Numbered from the stretch's first letter, positions 1 to 8,792 are shown. The stretch is 64,000 nucleotides of DNA from an uncultured Clostridium sp. (GCA_934438135.1 CAKSBP010000005.1:1-64000), one strand, 5' to 3'. The notes: a model not told the origin generated them from the letters alone. Program-made: numbers and translations.

Positions 1-1691
1 TGATGAAGCTGAGCAAGACCAAAACGTTCTGCATTTTCAATCATCATAACCGTGGAATTTGGAACATTAACACCAACTTCAATCACAGTAGTAGAAACCA
101 GTACCTGAATTTCATTCCGTGCAAATCTCTCCATAATTTCATTTTTCTCTTTCGGTCTCATTTTTCCATGAAGATATTCTACCACATAAGCAGGCGGCAG
201 TTCCTGCTCTAATTTCTGCGTATAGTCAATTACATTTTCTGCCTCCATGTTCTCACTCTCTTCCACCATTGGACAGATAACATATGCCTGATGTCCTTTT
301 GCAAGTTCCCTGGAAATAAACTCATAGGCTTTTCTGCGGTAATCAGTATTAACTACACAGTTTTTTATCGGCAGACGGTTTGCCGGCAGTTCATCAATAA
401 CAGAAACATCCAAATCTCCATACACAATCAGTGCCAGGGTTCTTGGAATTGGAGTTGCAGACATAACCAGAATATGCGGTTCCCTTCCTTTGTTAGAAAG
501 ATGTTCTCTCTGCTTTACGCCAAAACGATGCTGCTCATCGGTAATGGCAAGAGCAAGATTTTTATATTCCACCTTTTCCTGAATCAACGCATGAGTTCCC
601 ACGACGATCTGCACTTCCTGCGTCCGAATCTGCTCATACATAAAACGCTTCTCCTTGGCAGTCATAGAACCAACCAATAGTCCTACTTCTACTCCAAAGG
701 GGCATAAAACCTCAGAAAGGGATTCAAAATGCTGCTTTGCCAGTACTTCAGTTGGAACCATAATGCACCCCTGATAGCCATTCAATGCTGTCATAAGAAG
801 TGCCAAAGCCGCAATAATGGTTTTACCAGACCCAACATCTCCCTGCACGAGTCGATTCATCTGGATATCACTGGTTAAATCTTTCTGAATTCCTTCCCAA
901 ACCTTTTTCTGAGCCCTTGTCAGTTCATAAGGCAGGGAATCAATCAACTCCTGACATTTTTTCGTTTTCAACATCGGATACATGCTTTTCTTAATGACTT
1001 TCTGTTTTTTCAACTGATTCATTGCTAATGTAAACAAAAAGAATTCATCAAATACAATTCGTCTCCTTGCTTCACGCATCTGTGCTTCATTTTTAGGAAA
1101 ATGAATCTGACGGACAGCCTGCTTATATTCAATCAGCCGATGCTCTTTGCGAAATTCTACAGGAAGAAAGTCTTTTGGAAATTCCGTCTCTTTCAGTGCC
1201 TGTGCCGATGCCTTTTTTAATATGTTATTCGTAATACCAAATGTCAACCCATATACTGGCTGCATTTCTTCTTTATGATTCACGTATTCCTCTTTGGTAA
1301 GAAAAACCGGCTGATCCATAACAAGAAGTCCGTTCTTCCTTGTAGCCTTTCCCCGAACCAGATAATGGCTCCCCATTTTCAGCTTATTTTTCATAAACGG
1401 CATATTAAACCACGTCAATAGAATGGTTCCACTTCCATCTCCAACTCTGCACTGTACAATCGTCAGGCTTCTTACTTTTTTTAATTGTGGCAGTGCCACT
1501 ACACCCACTGCAATTACTGCCGTTTCTTCTTCCTCTAAAGCAGCAATCGGCCGGATATCACCGTATACATCATAGTTTCTTGGATAATGTTCCAGCAGGT
1601 CCTGTACCGTAAAAATCTCAAGCTTTGTCAAACTTTTCTGTGTCTTCTCACCGATTCCTTTAATTTTCGTAATCTGATCTTCAAACTTCAT
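1..1691 (-). CDS. recG: ATP-dependent DNA helicase RecG (3' part outside window)
   Basis: Branch-migrating superfamily 2 helicase that remodels stalled forks and Holliday junctions. About 563 codons are visible of a family that usually has about 680; the C-terminus lies beyond the left edge. I read the N-terminal wedge/OB region (start MKFEDQITKIKGIG) over roughly residues 1-250, Walker A GDVGSGKT near residue 285, the DEQH box (DEQHRFG) near 387 and SATPIPR near 412. The ATG at 1691 is preceded by GGAGG. It follows fakA, as is common in Firmicutes, but a strong terminator lies between them, so recG needs its own promoter or readthrough. No frame damage seen. Identification is very secure. 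Confidence 0.96.
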   Translation of the reverse strand, partial: MKFEDQITKIKGIGEKTQKSLTKLEIFTVQDLLEHYPRNYDVYGDIRPIAALEEEETAVIAVGVVALPQLKKVRSLTIVQCRVGDGSGTILLTWFNMPFMKNKLKMGSHYLVRGKATRKNGLLVMDQPVFLTKEEYVNHKEEMQPVYGLTFGITNNILKKASAQALKETEFPKDFLPVEFRKEHRLIEYKQAVRQIHFPKNEAQMREARRRIVFDEFFLFTLAMNQLKKQKVIKKSMYPMLKTKKCQELIDSLPYELTRAQKKVWEGIQKDLTSDIQMNRLVQGDVGSGKTIIAALALLMTALNGYQGCIMVPTEVLAKQHFESLSEVLCPFGVEVGLLVGSMTAKEKRFMYEQIRTQEVQIVVGTHALIQEKVEYKNLALAITDEQHRFGVKQREHLSNKGREPHILVMSATPIPRTLALIVYGDLDVSVIDELPANRLPIKNCVVNTDYRRKAYEFISRELAKGHQAYVICPMVEESENMEAENVIDYTQKLEQELPPAYVVEYLHGKMRPKEKNEIMERFARNEIQVLVSTTVIEVGVNVPNSTVMMIENAERFGLAQLH

Positions 1692-1732
1692 ATATCCTCC
1701 AGCATTCCGGTCAGAATTCCTGATTTTCCGGA

Positions 1733-1773
1733 AAAAAGAATAGAAGAAATACAGATGCCTGCATTTCTTCTAT
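1733..1773 (-). terminator. Rho-independent terminator after fakA
   Basis: On the minus strand an 11-bp stem ATAGAAGAAAT/ATTTCTTCTAT (1763-1773 with 1740-1750), extended inward by CAG/CTG, is followed by a T-rich run (TTTTTT). It sits between the fakA stop and the recG start. Confidence 0.85.
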
Positions 1774-1783
1774 TGTGCGTTCT

Positions 1784-3472
1784 TTATTCAACAGATAATA
1801 TATAATAATAAATTGGCTGTCCACCTGCATGAACTTCAACTTCGACTTCGGAATGTTTCTCCATAATTTCATCTGCTAATGCATTGGCATCTTCTTCGGT
1901 AACCTCATCACCATAATACAGGCTAATTAATTCAGAATCTTCATCAATCATGGATTCTACTAGTTCCAGTGTTGTATCCTTTACAGACTCTCCAACTGCT
2001 GCAATCTTAGAATCATCAATACCCATAATATTTCCCTGCTTGATTGTCCTGCCATCAATAGAAGTATCACGGACTGCATAGGTAACCTGACCAGATTTTA
2101 CATTATTCATTTCTTCTGTCATATGCTTTGCATTTTCTTCCGGCGTTTTATCATAAACAAAGTTAATAATTGCGGAAATCCCCTGTGGTACTGTTTTAGA
2201 TGGAATTACAATAATATTTTTATCTTCTGTTAAGTCTCTTGCCTGATTTGCAGCCATAATAATGTTTTTATTATTTGGGAGAATGTAGACTGTATCTGCA
2301 TTTACCTGAGCAATGGCATTTAACATATCCTCTGTACTTGGGTTCATTGTCTGTCCACCTTCAATCAGGTAATCCACACCTAAACCTTTGAAAATCTCAT
2401 TCATGCCTTCGCCGACAGAAACACTGATAAACCCGGCTTCTTTTCTAGGTTCTTCTTTTTTTGGTACAGCAGCAGATACTTCTCTTTCTTCTGCTTTCTT
2501 TCTCTCTGCTTCTTTAATTACTTTCTCATGATGTTCTTCACGCATATTATCAATCTTCATACTAGTGAGGGAACCATACGTCAATGCTTTCTGAATCGCA
2601 AGTCCCGGATCATTGGTATGTACATGAACCTTGACAATTTCATCATCAGAAACTACTACAAGTGAATCACCAATAGAACTTAAATAGCCTTTGAATTCTT
2701 TCTCTGTGTTCATGTTATACTCTTTTTCCAACATAATAATAAACTCAGTACAGTAACCAAACTTAATATCAGAGGTAGAAATATTGGAACTGTCCATAGA
2801 CTTTGCCTCTGTTTTTACAGGGGTTGGTGCTGCATCAAAATCAACTTCTGTGGTTTTTCCATTCAGTACATCAAACGCTCCGGAAAGAACCGTAACAAGC
2901 CCCTGTCCACCGGAATCTACAACGCCTGCCTCTTTTAATACAGGAAGCATTTCTGGTGTACGTTGAAGCATTTCTTTCATCGCTTCTAATACATCACCAC
3001 AGAAAGAAATCAAATCTTGTGTCTGTTCTGCTAATTCTTCCGCCTTTTCTGCACCTGCTTTTGCAACCGTAAGAATCGTACCTTCTTTTGGCTTCATAAC
3101 AGCCTTGTAAGCTGTCTCAACTGCCCGCTCAAATGCTCTTGCCATTGTTGGTACATCAATGCAGTCCTTGTCATTGATTTCTTTTGTAAAACCTCTGAAC
3201 AACTGCGATAAAATAACACCTGAATTTCCTCTGGCACCTCTTAGAGAGCCACTTGATATCGCTTTTGCAATATTTTGAATCGTAGGATTTTCTATACTAT
3301 TTACTTCCCTGGCAGCAGACATAATAGTTAACGTCATGTTTGTACCGGTATCACCATCCGGAACCGGAAAAACATTTAATTCATTAATATAGTCTTTTTT
3401 TAACTCGATGCTCTTTGCTCCTGCTAAAAACATTTTCTGAAGCATTTTCGCATCAATTGAAATCGTAGCCAC
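1784..3472 (-). CDS. fakA: Fatty acid kinase subunit FakA / YloV (DAK2-domain protein)
   Basis: 562 residues, close to the family norm. FakA is the ATP-binding kinase that phosphorylates fatty acids held by a separate FakB (DegV) protein, feeding exogenous fatty acids into phospholipid synthesis; that role is family knowledge. The N-terminal DhaL domain carries PDGDTGTNM (residues 38-46), whose Asp residues bind Mg-ATP, and RGARGNSG near residue 95. A charged Lys/Glu-rich linker near 325-345 precedes a C-terminal DegV-like domain. The start is GTG at 3472, chosen because AGGAGG lies 9 bases upstream. It follows the Asp23 gene by 41 bases, so the two are very likely co-transcribed. No FakB gene is in the window. 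Confidence 0.92.
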   Translation of the reverse strand: MATISIDAKMLQKMFLAGAKSIELKKDYINELNVFPVPDGDTGTNMTLTIMSAAREVNSIENPTIQNIAKAISSGSLRGARGNSGVILSQLFRGFTKEINDKDCIDVPTMARAFERAVETAYKAVMKPKEGTILTVAKAGAEKAEELAEQTQDLISFCGDVLEAMKEMLQRTPEMLPVLKEAGVVDSGGQGLVTVLSGAFDVLNGKTTEVDFDAAPTPVKTEAKSMDSSNISTSDIKFGYCTEFIIMLEKEYNMNTEKEFKGYLSSIGDSLVVVSDDEIVKVHVHTNDPGLAIQKALTYGSLTSMKIDNMREEHHEKVIKEAERKKAEEREVSAAVPKKEEPRKEAGFISVSVGEGMNEIFKGLGVDYLIEGGQTMNPSTEDMLNAIAQVNADTVYILPNNKNIIMAANQARDLTEDKNIIVIPSKTVPQGISAIINFVYDKTPEENAKHMTEEMNNVKSGQVTYAVRDTSIDGRTIKQGNIMGIDDSKIAAVGESVKDTTLELVESMIDEDSELISLYYGDEVTEEDANALADEIMEKHSEVEVEVHAGGQPIYYYILSVE

Positions 3473-3513
3473 TTTATAAATCCTCCTTTTTGTATCTCAT
3501 TCTGACCGGAAAA

Positions 3514-3870
3514 CTAGTCTAATATTCTGACACCTTCCACAAACACATTAACCTTGCCTACCTGTAATCCTGTGAATTCTTCTACTTTGTATTTCACATT
3601 GCTAATCAGATTCTCTGCTACAGCTGTAATGCTGACACCATAAGCTGCGATAATATGCAAGTCAATTTTTATACTATTATTATCTATTTCAACATTCACA
3701 CCATGACTGATGCTTTCCTTCTTAAGCAGTTTTACCAGACCATCCTTCATATTCACGGATGCCATTCCGACAATTCCAAAACACTCCACTGCAGCTGAGC
3801 CAGCGTATTTGGCCACTACTTCGTTATCAATTAAAATTTCACCTATGCCTGTATTCATATGACCTTTCAT
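3514..3870 (-). CDS. Asp23/Gls24 family envelope-stress protein (YloU-like)
   Basis: 118 residues with the Asp23/Gls24 fold: an N-terminal GEILIDNEVVAKYAG segment and a core ending GLQVGKVNVFVEGV. In Firmicutes these small proteins associate with the membrane and are linked to envelope stress; the YloU member is encoded immediately before FakA/YloV, as here. The ATG at 3870 has AGGAGG 8 bases upstream. A promoter with -10 TATAAT lies just upstream, so this is the first gene of the asp23-fakA transcript. The precise role is unknown. Confidence 0.9.
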   Translation of the reverse strand: MKGHMNTGIGEILIDNEVVAKYAGSAAVECFGIVGMASVNMKDGLVKLLKKESISHGVNVEIDNNSIKIDLHIIAAYGVSITAVAENLISNVKYKVEEFTGLQVGKVNVFVEGVRILD

Positions 3871-3903
3871 AGCAAAACCCTCCTATCTGACATTCTATCT
3901 ACC

Positions 3904-3932
3904 ATTATACCCGTTTTTCTTTCATTTGAAAA
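3904..3932 (-). promoter_or_regulatory. Predicted sigma-A promoter for asp23-fakA
   Basis: Minus strand: TTTTCA (3927-3932), 17-base spacer, TATAAT (3904-3909), about 30 bases before the Asp23 start codon. Its -35 element shares bases with the -35 of an opposing promoter on the plus strand. Confidence 0.6.
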
Positions 3933-3955
3933 CAGAAACAAAAATCTCTTATAAT
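3926..3955 (+). promoter_or_regulatory. Predicted sigma-A promoter for the 45-residue membrane peptide
   Basis: Plus strand: TTGAAA (3926-3931), 18-base spacer, TATAAT (3950-3955). It points away from asp23 and lies 60 bases before the small ORF at 4015. The two divergent promoters overlap at their -35 boxes. Confidence 0.55.
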
Positions 3956-4014
3956 GTATTCCTGAAAAAATTTATCATATTATTATAAAGAATTATATTT
4001 TTTATGAGGCTGTT

Positions 4015-4152
4015 ATGAGAAGAATGTGCGGTTTTATCCTATTCTGGATAGCCATCGGCATGACAATCATGTTATTCATAACCAATGGCTTCCTGGCAAT
4101 ATGCATAATCATGTTATGTCTGATTCTAGGATATAATTTATTCGCTGGCTGA
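4015..4152 (+). CDS. Small hydrophobic membrane protein (45 aa)
   Basis: 45 residues starting MRRMCGFILFW and ending YNLFAGW. It consists almost entirely of two hydrophobic stretches (about residues 6-22 and 26-42) separated by the turn TNGF, so it should be a two-pass membrane hairpin with basic N-terminal residues inside. Support for its being real: a GAGG ribosome site 5 bases before ATG, a good promoter (TTGAAA/TATAAT) 60 bases upstream, and the fact that it fills an otherwise empty 390-base gap. I recall similar short clostridial proteins but cannot name a function. Confidence 0.6.
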   Translation: MRRMCGFILFWIAIGMTIMLFITNGFLAICIIMLCLILGYNLFAG

Positions 4153-4165
4153 CAGGCCTTAAATC

Positions 4166-4188
4166 TTCGAAAGCAGCATGCTTTCGAA
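4166..4188. repeat. Perfect inverted repeat downstream of the small ORF
   Basis: Ten-base arms TTCGAAAGCA (4166-4175) and TGCTTTCGAA (4179-4188) around a 3-base loop, starting 13 bases after the small ORF stop. There is no T-run directly after it on the plus strand, so it may act as an RNA 3'-end stem or partial terminator. Confidence 0.55.
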
Positions 4189-4235
4189 TCTTAGAATAAG
4201 TAGATTATACATATTTTTTATTTCTATAATCCTAT

Positions 4236-4283
4236 AAAAAGAAGGTGTCAAAACAGTGATATTCATCGCCATCTGACACCTTC
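4236..4283 (-). terminator. Rho-independent terminator after rpmB
   Basis: Ten-base-pair stem GAAGGTGTCA/TGACACCTTC (4274-4283 with 4241-4250) with a 23-base loop, followed on the minus strand by TTTTTATAGG. It begins 13 bases after the rpmB stop. Confidence 0.75.
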
Positions 4284-4296
4284 CGCCAATTTTGCT

Positions 4297-4482
4297 TTAC
4301 GCACGTTCAACTAATCCTGATCTTAAACAAGATGTACAAACATTCATTTTCTTTGTTCCACCATTTACGCTAACTCTAACAGATTTAACGTTGGACTTCC
4401 ACATTTTGTTACTTCTTCTATGTGAATGACTCACCTTAATACCAAAATGAGCTCCTTTTTCACAAATTGCACATTTAGCCAT
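4297..4482 (-). CDS. rpmB: 50S ribosomal protein L28
   Basis: 61 residues, normal for bL28. It begins MAKCAICEKG and contains the family segment SHSHRRSNKMWKSN. Two CxxC pairs (CAIC and CTSC) mark the zinc-binding form of L28. The ATG at 4482 is preferred over an in-frame TTG 6 bases upstream because AAGGAGG is spaced correctly for the ATG. It is transcribed alone, from a promoter at 4549-4577 to a terminator at 4236-4283. L28 helps form the exit-site/bL31 side of the large subunit; this is established family knowledge. Confidence 0.97.
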   Translation of the reverse strand: MAKCAICEKGAHFGIKVSHSHRRSNKMWKSNVKSVRVSVNGGTKKMNVCTSCLRSGLVERA

Positions 4483-4548
4483 TTCCAAAGCACCTCCTTA
4501 CGCTTACTAGACATAGCTTTTTAAAATGCTATACATCAAACAAAAAAC

Positions 4549-4577
4549 ATTCTATCAAAATAATTGCAGGATTGCAA
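4549..4577 (-). promoter_or_regulatory. Predicted rpmB promoter
   Basis: TTGCAA (4572-4577), 17-base spacer, TAGAAT (4549-4554). The roughly 55-base leader that follows contains a small hairpin ATAGC...GCTAT between the promoter and the AAGGAGG site. Confidence 0.7.
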
Positions 4578-4607
4578 GTAAAATTTATTAAAATTTAAAA
4601 TCTTCCA

Positions 4608-5015
4608 TTATTCGTCACTGGAATCGTTCTTTTTTTCACTATTTTTTTCATCTCCCCCAGTTTCATCCTGTTTTCCTTCTTTTGTAAACTTATTAATAAA
4701 GTCCGGAACCATATCCAAAATCTTAGTCAGTCCATCCTGATTTTTCACATTAACCAGTTTAGTTACCCCATTCTGGATAACCAGAACCGAACTTGGAGTA
4801 ATTTTCCCGCCCATACCGCCGGCACCGTTATTCTTTTTGGCTTCTTCCGCAAATGCTCCGGCTGCAACACCAAAGCTTACATCTACCAAGGGAAGAATAA
4901 TTGTTCCGTCATCAAACTTCATGGCATCACCAACTACAGTCTTGGTTGTTAAAAAATTATCCATCCCCTTAAATAGAGATTCAAATGTTGTATTATAATC
5001 ATTTTTTTCTGCCAT
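4608..5015 (-). CDS. ytfJ: Spore protein YtfJ / GerW family
   Basis: 135 residues. The core, with DGTIILPLVDVSFGVAAG and PSSVLVIQNG, matches the GerW/YtfJ family, which in Bacillus is made in the forespore and affects germination. The last 25 residues are a Lys/Glu/Ser/Asp-rich tail. The ATG overlaps the stop of the upstream DUF2953 gene by one base (TAATG), so the two are translationally coupled; ytfI-ytfJ is a conserved pair in spore formers. Its presence suggests that the organism forms spores or recently descended from one that did. Confidence 0.9.
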   Translation of the reverse strand: MAEKNDYNTTFESLFKGMDNFLTTKTVVGDAMKFDDGTIILPLVDVSFGVAAGAFAEEAKKNNGAGGMGGKITPSSVLVIQNGVTKLVNVKNQDGLTKILDMVPDFINKFTKEGKQDETGGDEKNSEKKNDSSDE

Positions 5016-6022
5016 TAAAACTCCTCCTTTAACATTTTTACATCTTTGATAAAAGCTTTGAATTCTTTATCCAGTACTAACTTTCCTGTGACAAAAAGCA
5101 TTCGTATGAAACGGAATCTTCCTTTTATATTTACATCAGCTTCAAATACTTTATGTTCAAAATCCGGTATAATCCTAAGCTTTCTGTTTTTCTTATCATA
5201 ATAGGCAAATATCACACTGATTAGTCCAAGAGACATACCCGTCTGACTTGGATCTTCCATACCATACTTAAATGTCCCTTTTATTTTCTGTGGTCCCATA
5301 TAACGAAGAAGGCCAAACATAGATGTCTTGACTTTTCCTATGGAGTGCTTCGTAGTATCCTTGCGAATCAGTTCCAGGATATGGTTCTTTTTACTCAAAA
5401 GGCTTTGAATAGATTTTTTGAGCTTCTTTCTCTTTTTCTTCCCTTTCCGAATAAAATTGTGAATACCTTCTTTTCCTTTTTTGAAAAATCCAGAGAAAGA
5501 AAAACGATTCTTTACTTCTTTTTTTCTTCCTTTCTCTCGTTTTATATTCCTTGGAACAGCCGCTTTGTCTGATAACAGCTTTTGTTCAGTCAGTACAGCC
5601 TCTGCATTCTTTTCCATAGGCAGTTTTTTTCTGGAAACTGTTGGTTCTATTTTATCATAACTTAAATCTTTTTTCACCATCTTTTCCCGCTGCCTTGTTT
5701 TTTCTACCTTGTTTCGTTTCTGCTTTTTCACTTTTGTTTTTTTCGTTTTCTTCTCAGTTATATTTTGTTTCACCGGGAGGCCAAATATACGCAGGCAGTA
5801 TTTTGTTTCCTTTTTTTCATACCATATCCTGAAATGTACCAGATGCAGAAACCAGCTCACACATGCTGTCACTTTTTTATCCTCCATACATTCCAGATGA
5901 ACTCCATACCGTACTGGAACAAAAAGAAACAAAAGAAGCAGCAAAAGCAGAATTCCAAGAATACTTCCTAGTATAATTCCAATTATTTTCAATATCAAAA
6001 AAACAATGTTCAGTACTCTCAC
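5015..6022 (-). CDS. DUF2953 membrane protein (YtfI-like)
   Basis: 335 residues. One long N-terminal hydrophobic segment (about residues 5-37), then a very Lys/Arg/Glu-rich linker (about 90-215), then the C-terminal DUF2953 region (TSMFGLLRYMGPQKIKGTF and onward). A membrane-anchored protein with a charged stalk is expected. The start is GTG at 6022; the only SD-like match (AGGA) is very close to it, so the exact start is uncertain. It sits directly before ytfJ, as ytfI does in Bacillus. Function is unknown; the company of YtfJ suggests a sporulation-stage role. Confidence 0.8.
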   Translation of the reverse strand: MRVLNIVFLILKIIGIILGSILGILLLLLLLFLFVPVRYGVHLECMEDKKVTACVSWFLHLVHFRIWYEKKETKYCLRIFGLPVKQNITEKKTKKTKVKKQKRNKVEKTRQREKMVKKDLSYDKIEPTVSRKKLPMEKNAEAVLTEQKLLSDKAAVPRNIKREKGRKKEVKNRFSFSGFFKKGKEGIHNFIRKGKKKRKKLKKSIQSLLSKKNHILELIRKDTTKHSIGKVKTSMFGLLRYMGPQKIKGTFKYGMEDPSQTGMSLGLISVIFAYYDKKNRKLRIIPDFEHKVFEADVNIKGRFRFIRMLFVTGKLVLDKEFKAFIKDVKMLKEEF

Positions 6023-6031
6023 ATCCTAACT

Positions 6032-6379
6032 TTATCTTTCCATAGATTCTGACAGTCCAGACAATTCCAATCTCTGAAAATAAGACCGTGCATCAAACCC
6101 TCCTGTATTTGTATACAGTTCAGCTACAATATCTTTCACCATATAAACTGCACTTTCTCTGGAAGAAGCAAGGCCGATAATATATATTTCCTTCCTTCTA
6201 TAATATTGAAACAGCAGTTCATCGGTGTAAATAATATCAAATAAATTCTTGGGATTTGAAGCCAGTGCAATACAGTAATATAATACGTTTCTCCTGCCCT
6301 GCTCCATTTTTTTCTTAATCTTTTTTTCCCGCTTTTCTGTAATTGAATCCAGATACAAATTGGGATACCATTTAATCAT
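6032..6379 (-). CDS. Uncharacterised small protein
   Basis: 115 residues, start ATG at 6379 (MIKWYPNLYLD) with AGGTG 6 bases upstream. I do not recognise the family. It has a basic stretch (EKREKKIKKKMEQGRRN, about residues 15-31), then alternating hydrophobic and charged segments with the soluble look of an alpha/beta protein (YYRRKEIYIIGLASSRESA); no signal peptide or convincing membrane span. It lies between the 465-residue gene (36-base gap) and the YtfI-like gene (9-base gap), probably all one transcript. Confidence 0.75.
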   Translation of the reverse strand: MIKWYPNLYLDSITEKREKKIKKKMEQGRRNVLYYCIALASNPKNLFDIIYTDELLFQYYRRKEIYIIGLASSRESAVYMVKDIVAELYTNTGGFDARSYFQRLELSGLSESMER

Positions 6380-6414
6380 AAGCGACACCTGACCATCTAT
6401 TTTGTCCCGCCTTT

Positions 6415-7812
6415 TCAGGCTGTTTCCATAATTTCTTTTAAAATTTCAATGCTTGCCTGCTTTTCTGCTGTATCCTTGCACATAGACAAGCTGTTTTTAA
6501 TATACTCCATCACTTCATCTGTAGAATTGAAGAATACCGGCATCTTATCGATTGCATTTGCAATGACAGCACGTACCAGGCGAATGGATTTGTTTTGGAA
6601 TAACTGTGTAAACTCTTCGAGAATTTTTTCTGTCTCTGCAGCTACAAATGCTTCATCTGCAGTTTCCTGAACTTCTTCATCCAGTTTTACAAACACACTG
6701 GTTGACATAAGCTTATTGGCTTTCTGAAGGTTCTCATACATTTCCGTCAGTTCAAGCTTGGATAACTGCTCACTATAACTTTGTCCAGCAAGCTCCAGTA
6801 CCGCCTCCATTTTCTCAGATTCCACTGCCAGTCTTTCCTGACATCCTTCCAGCTGATACAAATATTCCATGACGCTTTCTGGAATTTCTTTATCTGCTCC
6901 ATCTTCAAAAAGTACTTCAATTTCATGAATCAAAGCCAGACAGGCTTTTGCTTCTTCTCCCGCCTCTTTTTTACATCCATCTTTTGTTAATGTATATACA
7001 TATAGATTATTTACAATTTCCTGAATACTTACTAAGAAATCAGAAATTTCTTTTATCTTTACTGCAATATCTTTTAGCAATGCAGCTTTTTCTTTGTATT
7101 CCTGTGCTTCCATTGCATCATAATCGGCCGCCTCAAATACTTTAACAATCTTTCCTATCTCTGAAAAACAGCTGTCTTTCCCCTGTGCCTGATAAAGCAA
7201 CGTACTTGTCCGCATCATATAAAGATAACTCTCCAAAGAAGACTTGTCCGAACCTTTGTATAATGTCATACTGTTCTTTACCAGTTCGTAAAAACGGCTT
7301 CTTGCCATTCTGACTGGAAGCTGCCCAATGACCTCTTTAATACGCTCATTCACAACGAAATTATCTTTGACACCAAAAATGTACTGAATCAGCTGCTGTG
7401 CAAACACAGTATCATCCACACGAAGATTTGATTCTTCGAATTTATGTTCCAGCCGGTTTAACATATATTCATAAACCATCAGTTGATCTGTATAACTGGT
7501 AAGTACGTCCATCTTATCCATAATTCTGGTACGCACAGCATCCAGTTTATTTAAACATGCTGTTTTATCTAAATCAGCAGCATATACTTCTTTGATAAGT
7601 ACATTTACAGAATCGAGTTCTTCTTTTTCTTCTGAAAGCATCTCTGTTCTATCTAGAACCTGCTCATAAAGTGTATAATATTTCATAGAGCAATGCACTA
7701 AAGACTGTTCAAAGTAATTTTCAGCCATAAAGGCTACATACTTTGGAATATTTTCTTCTAGATCTTTCCCTTTACTCAGATTTTTAATCAGGTGTTTCTT
7801 GTCTGTATTCAC
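6415..7812 (-). CDS. Uncharacterised helical protein (465 aa)
   Basis: 465 residues beginning at GTG 7812 (TTGGAGG 10 bases upstream). Glu/Leu/Lys-rich throughout with no signal peptide and no membrane span, so it should be a cytoplasmic, mostly helical, possibly coiled-coil protein. No catalytic motif was recognised. It lies 17 bases after the GT2 gene and 36 bases before the 115-residue gene. It may serve as a scaffold or adaptor for its neighbours, but this is a guess from composition only. Confidence 0.78.
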   Translation of the reverse strand: MNTDKKHLIKNLSKGKDLEENIPKYVAFMAENYFEQSLVHCSMKYYTLYEQVLDRTEMLSEEKEELDSVNVLIKEVYAADLDKTACLNKLDAVRTRIMDKMDVLTSYTDQLMVYEYMLNRLEHKFEESNLRVDDTVFAQQLIQYIFGVKDNFVVNERIKEVIGQLPVRMARSRFYELVKNSMTLYKGSDKSSLESYLYMMRTSTLLYQAQGKDSCFSEIGKIVKVFEAADYDAMEAQEYKEKAALLKDIAVKIKEISDFLVSIQEIVNNLYVYTLTKDGCKKEAGEEAKACLALIHEIEVLFEDGADKEIPESVMEYLYQLEGCQERLAVESEKMEAVLELAGQSYSEQLSKLELTEMYENLQKANKLMSTSVFVKLDEEVQETADEAFVAAETEKILEEFTQLFQNKSIRLVRAVIANAIDKMPVFFNSTDEVMEYIKNSLSMCKDTAEKQASIEILKEIMETA

Positions 7813-7829
7813 TCTTATAAATCCTCCAA

Positions 7830-8774
7830 CTAGTTTTCTTCTTTTTCCCCAAGATTCCTGGTCTCTCTGACAATGTAAAGCGGACGGTTCTTGGTTTCCT
7901 CATAAATTCTTCCAATATATTCGCCTGTTATGGAATTTAAAATCAGGGAAACTCCATTAAAAAACAGAATTACCGCAAATAAAGACGCCCATCCGGGCTG
8001 TGTCGTATTCGCTATCAGTTTCTGTGCAACAACTACAATCAGATAAATAAAACTGCACAACGAAAGCAGAGAACCTACTATTCCCGCAAGACGAAGCGGC
8101 TTATAAGAAAAGGATAAAATAGCATCGCTGGCTAATTTGAGCATTTTTCTTAACGGATATTTCGTTTCTCCTGCAAAACGGCTGTCTCTCTTATATTCTA
8201 CGGCTGTCTGCCTAAATCCAACCCAGCTGACCAACCCTCGGACATAACGATTCTTTTCATGAATCGTATTCATGACATCGCAGACTTTACGGTCCATCAG
8301 TCGAAAATCACCAGTATCCACCGGAATCTTCATAGAAGTCATCATATTTAAAAAACGATAAAAACATTTTGCTGTTAATTTCTTAAAGAATGTTTCACCT
8401 TCCCGTTTCAGACGCTGTCCATATACCACGTCATAGCCTTCCTTCCACTTTTTTATCATCTCCAATATAATATGAGGCGGATCCTGTAAGTCTGCATCAA
8501 TAATAACAACTGCCTGACCGCTGGAATATTCCATTCCAGCAGTTACGGCAATCTGATGACCAAAGTTTCTCGAAAAATTAATCAACTTAATACTTTTATC
8601 TTTCTCACATAGTTCTTCAATTATTTCACATGTTCTGTCACGGCTTCCATCATTAATAAAAATGATTTCATAAGCCTCCTTTGTCTGTACCATTACTTCC
8701 GTCAGACGACGATATGTCTCATGAAGCACTTCTTCTTCATTGTAAGCTGGTACAACTATCGAATACTTAATCAT
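7830..8774 (-). CDS. Family 2 glycosyltransferase (polyprenyl-phosphate sugar synthase type)
   Basis: 314 residues. The GT-A domain has VVPAYNEEE near residue 7, the nucleotide-sugar DxD region DADLQDPP near 95, and the family segment DTGDFRLMDRKV near 155; two C-terminal membrane helices lie at about 230-255 and 265-290. This layout is that of GtrB/DPM1-like enzymes, which load a sugar onto polyprenyl phosphate at the inner membrane face. It lies 18 bases after the GT-C/PMT gene, whose enzyme class uses exactly such lipid-linked sugars, so the two plausibly work in sequence. The sugar cannot be told from the sequence. ATG 8774 has AAAGGGG upstream. Confidence 0.9.
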   Translation of the reverse strand: MIKYSIVVPAYNEEEVLHETYRRLTEVMVQTKEAYEIIFINDGSRDRTCEIIEELCEKDKSIKLINFSRNFGHQIAVTAGMEYSSGQAVVIIDADLQDPPHIILEMIKKWKEGYDVVYGQRLKREGETFFKKLTAKCFYRFLNMMTSMKIPVDTGDFRLMDRKVCDVMNTIHEKNRYVRGLVSWVGFRQTAVEYKRDSRFAGETKYPLRKMLKLASDAILSFSYKPLRLAGIVGSLLSLCSFIYLIVVVAQKLIANTTQPGWASLFAVILFFNGVSLILNSITGEYIGRIYEETKNRPLYIVRETRNLGEKEEN

Positions 8775-8792
8775 CGCTTACACCCCTTTATC

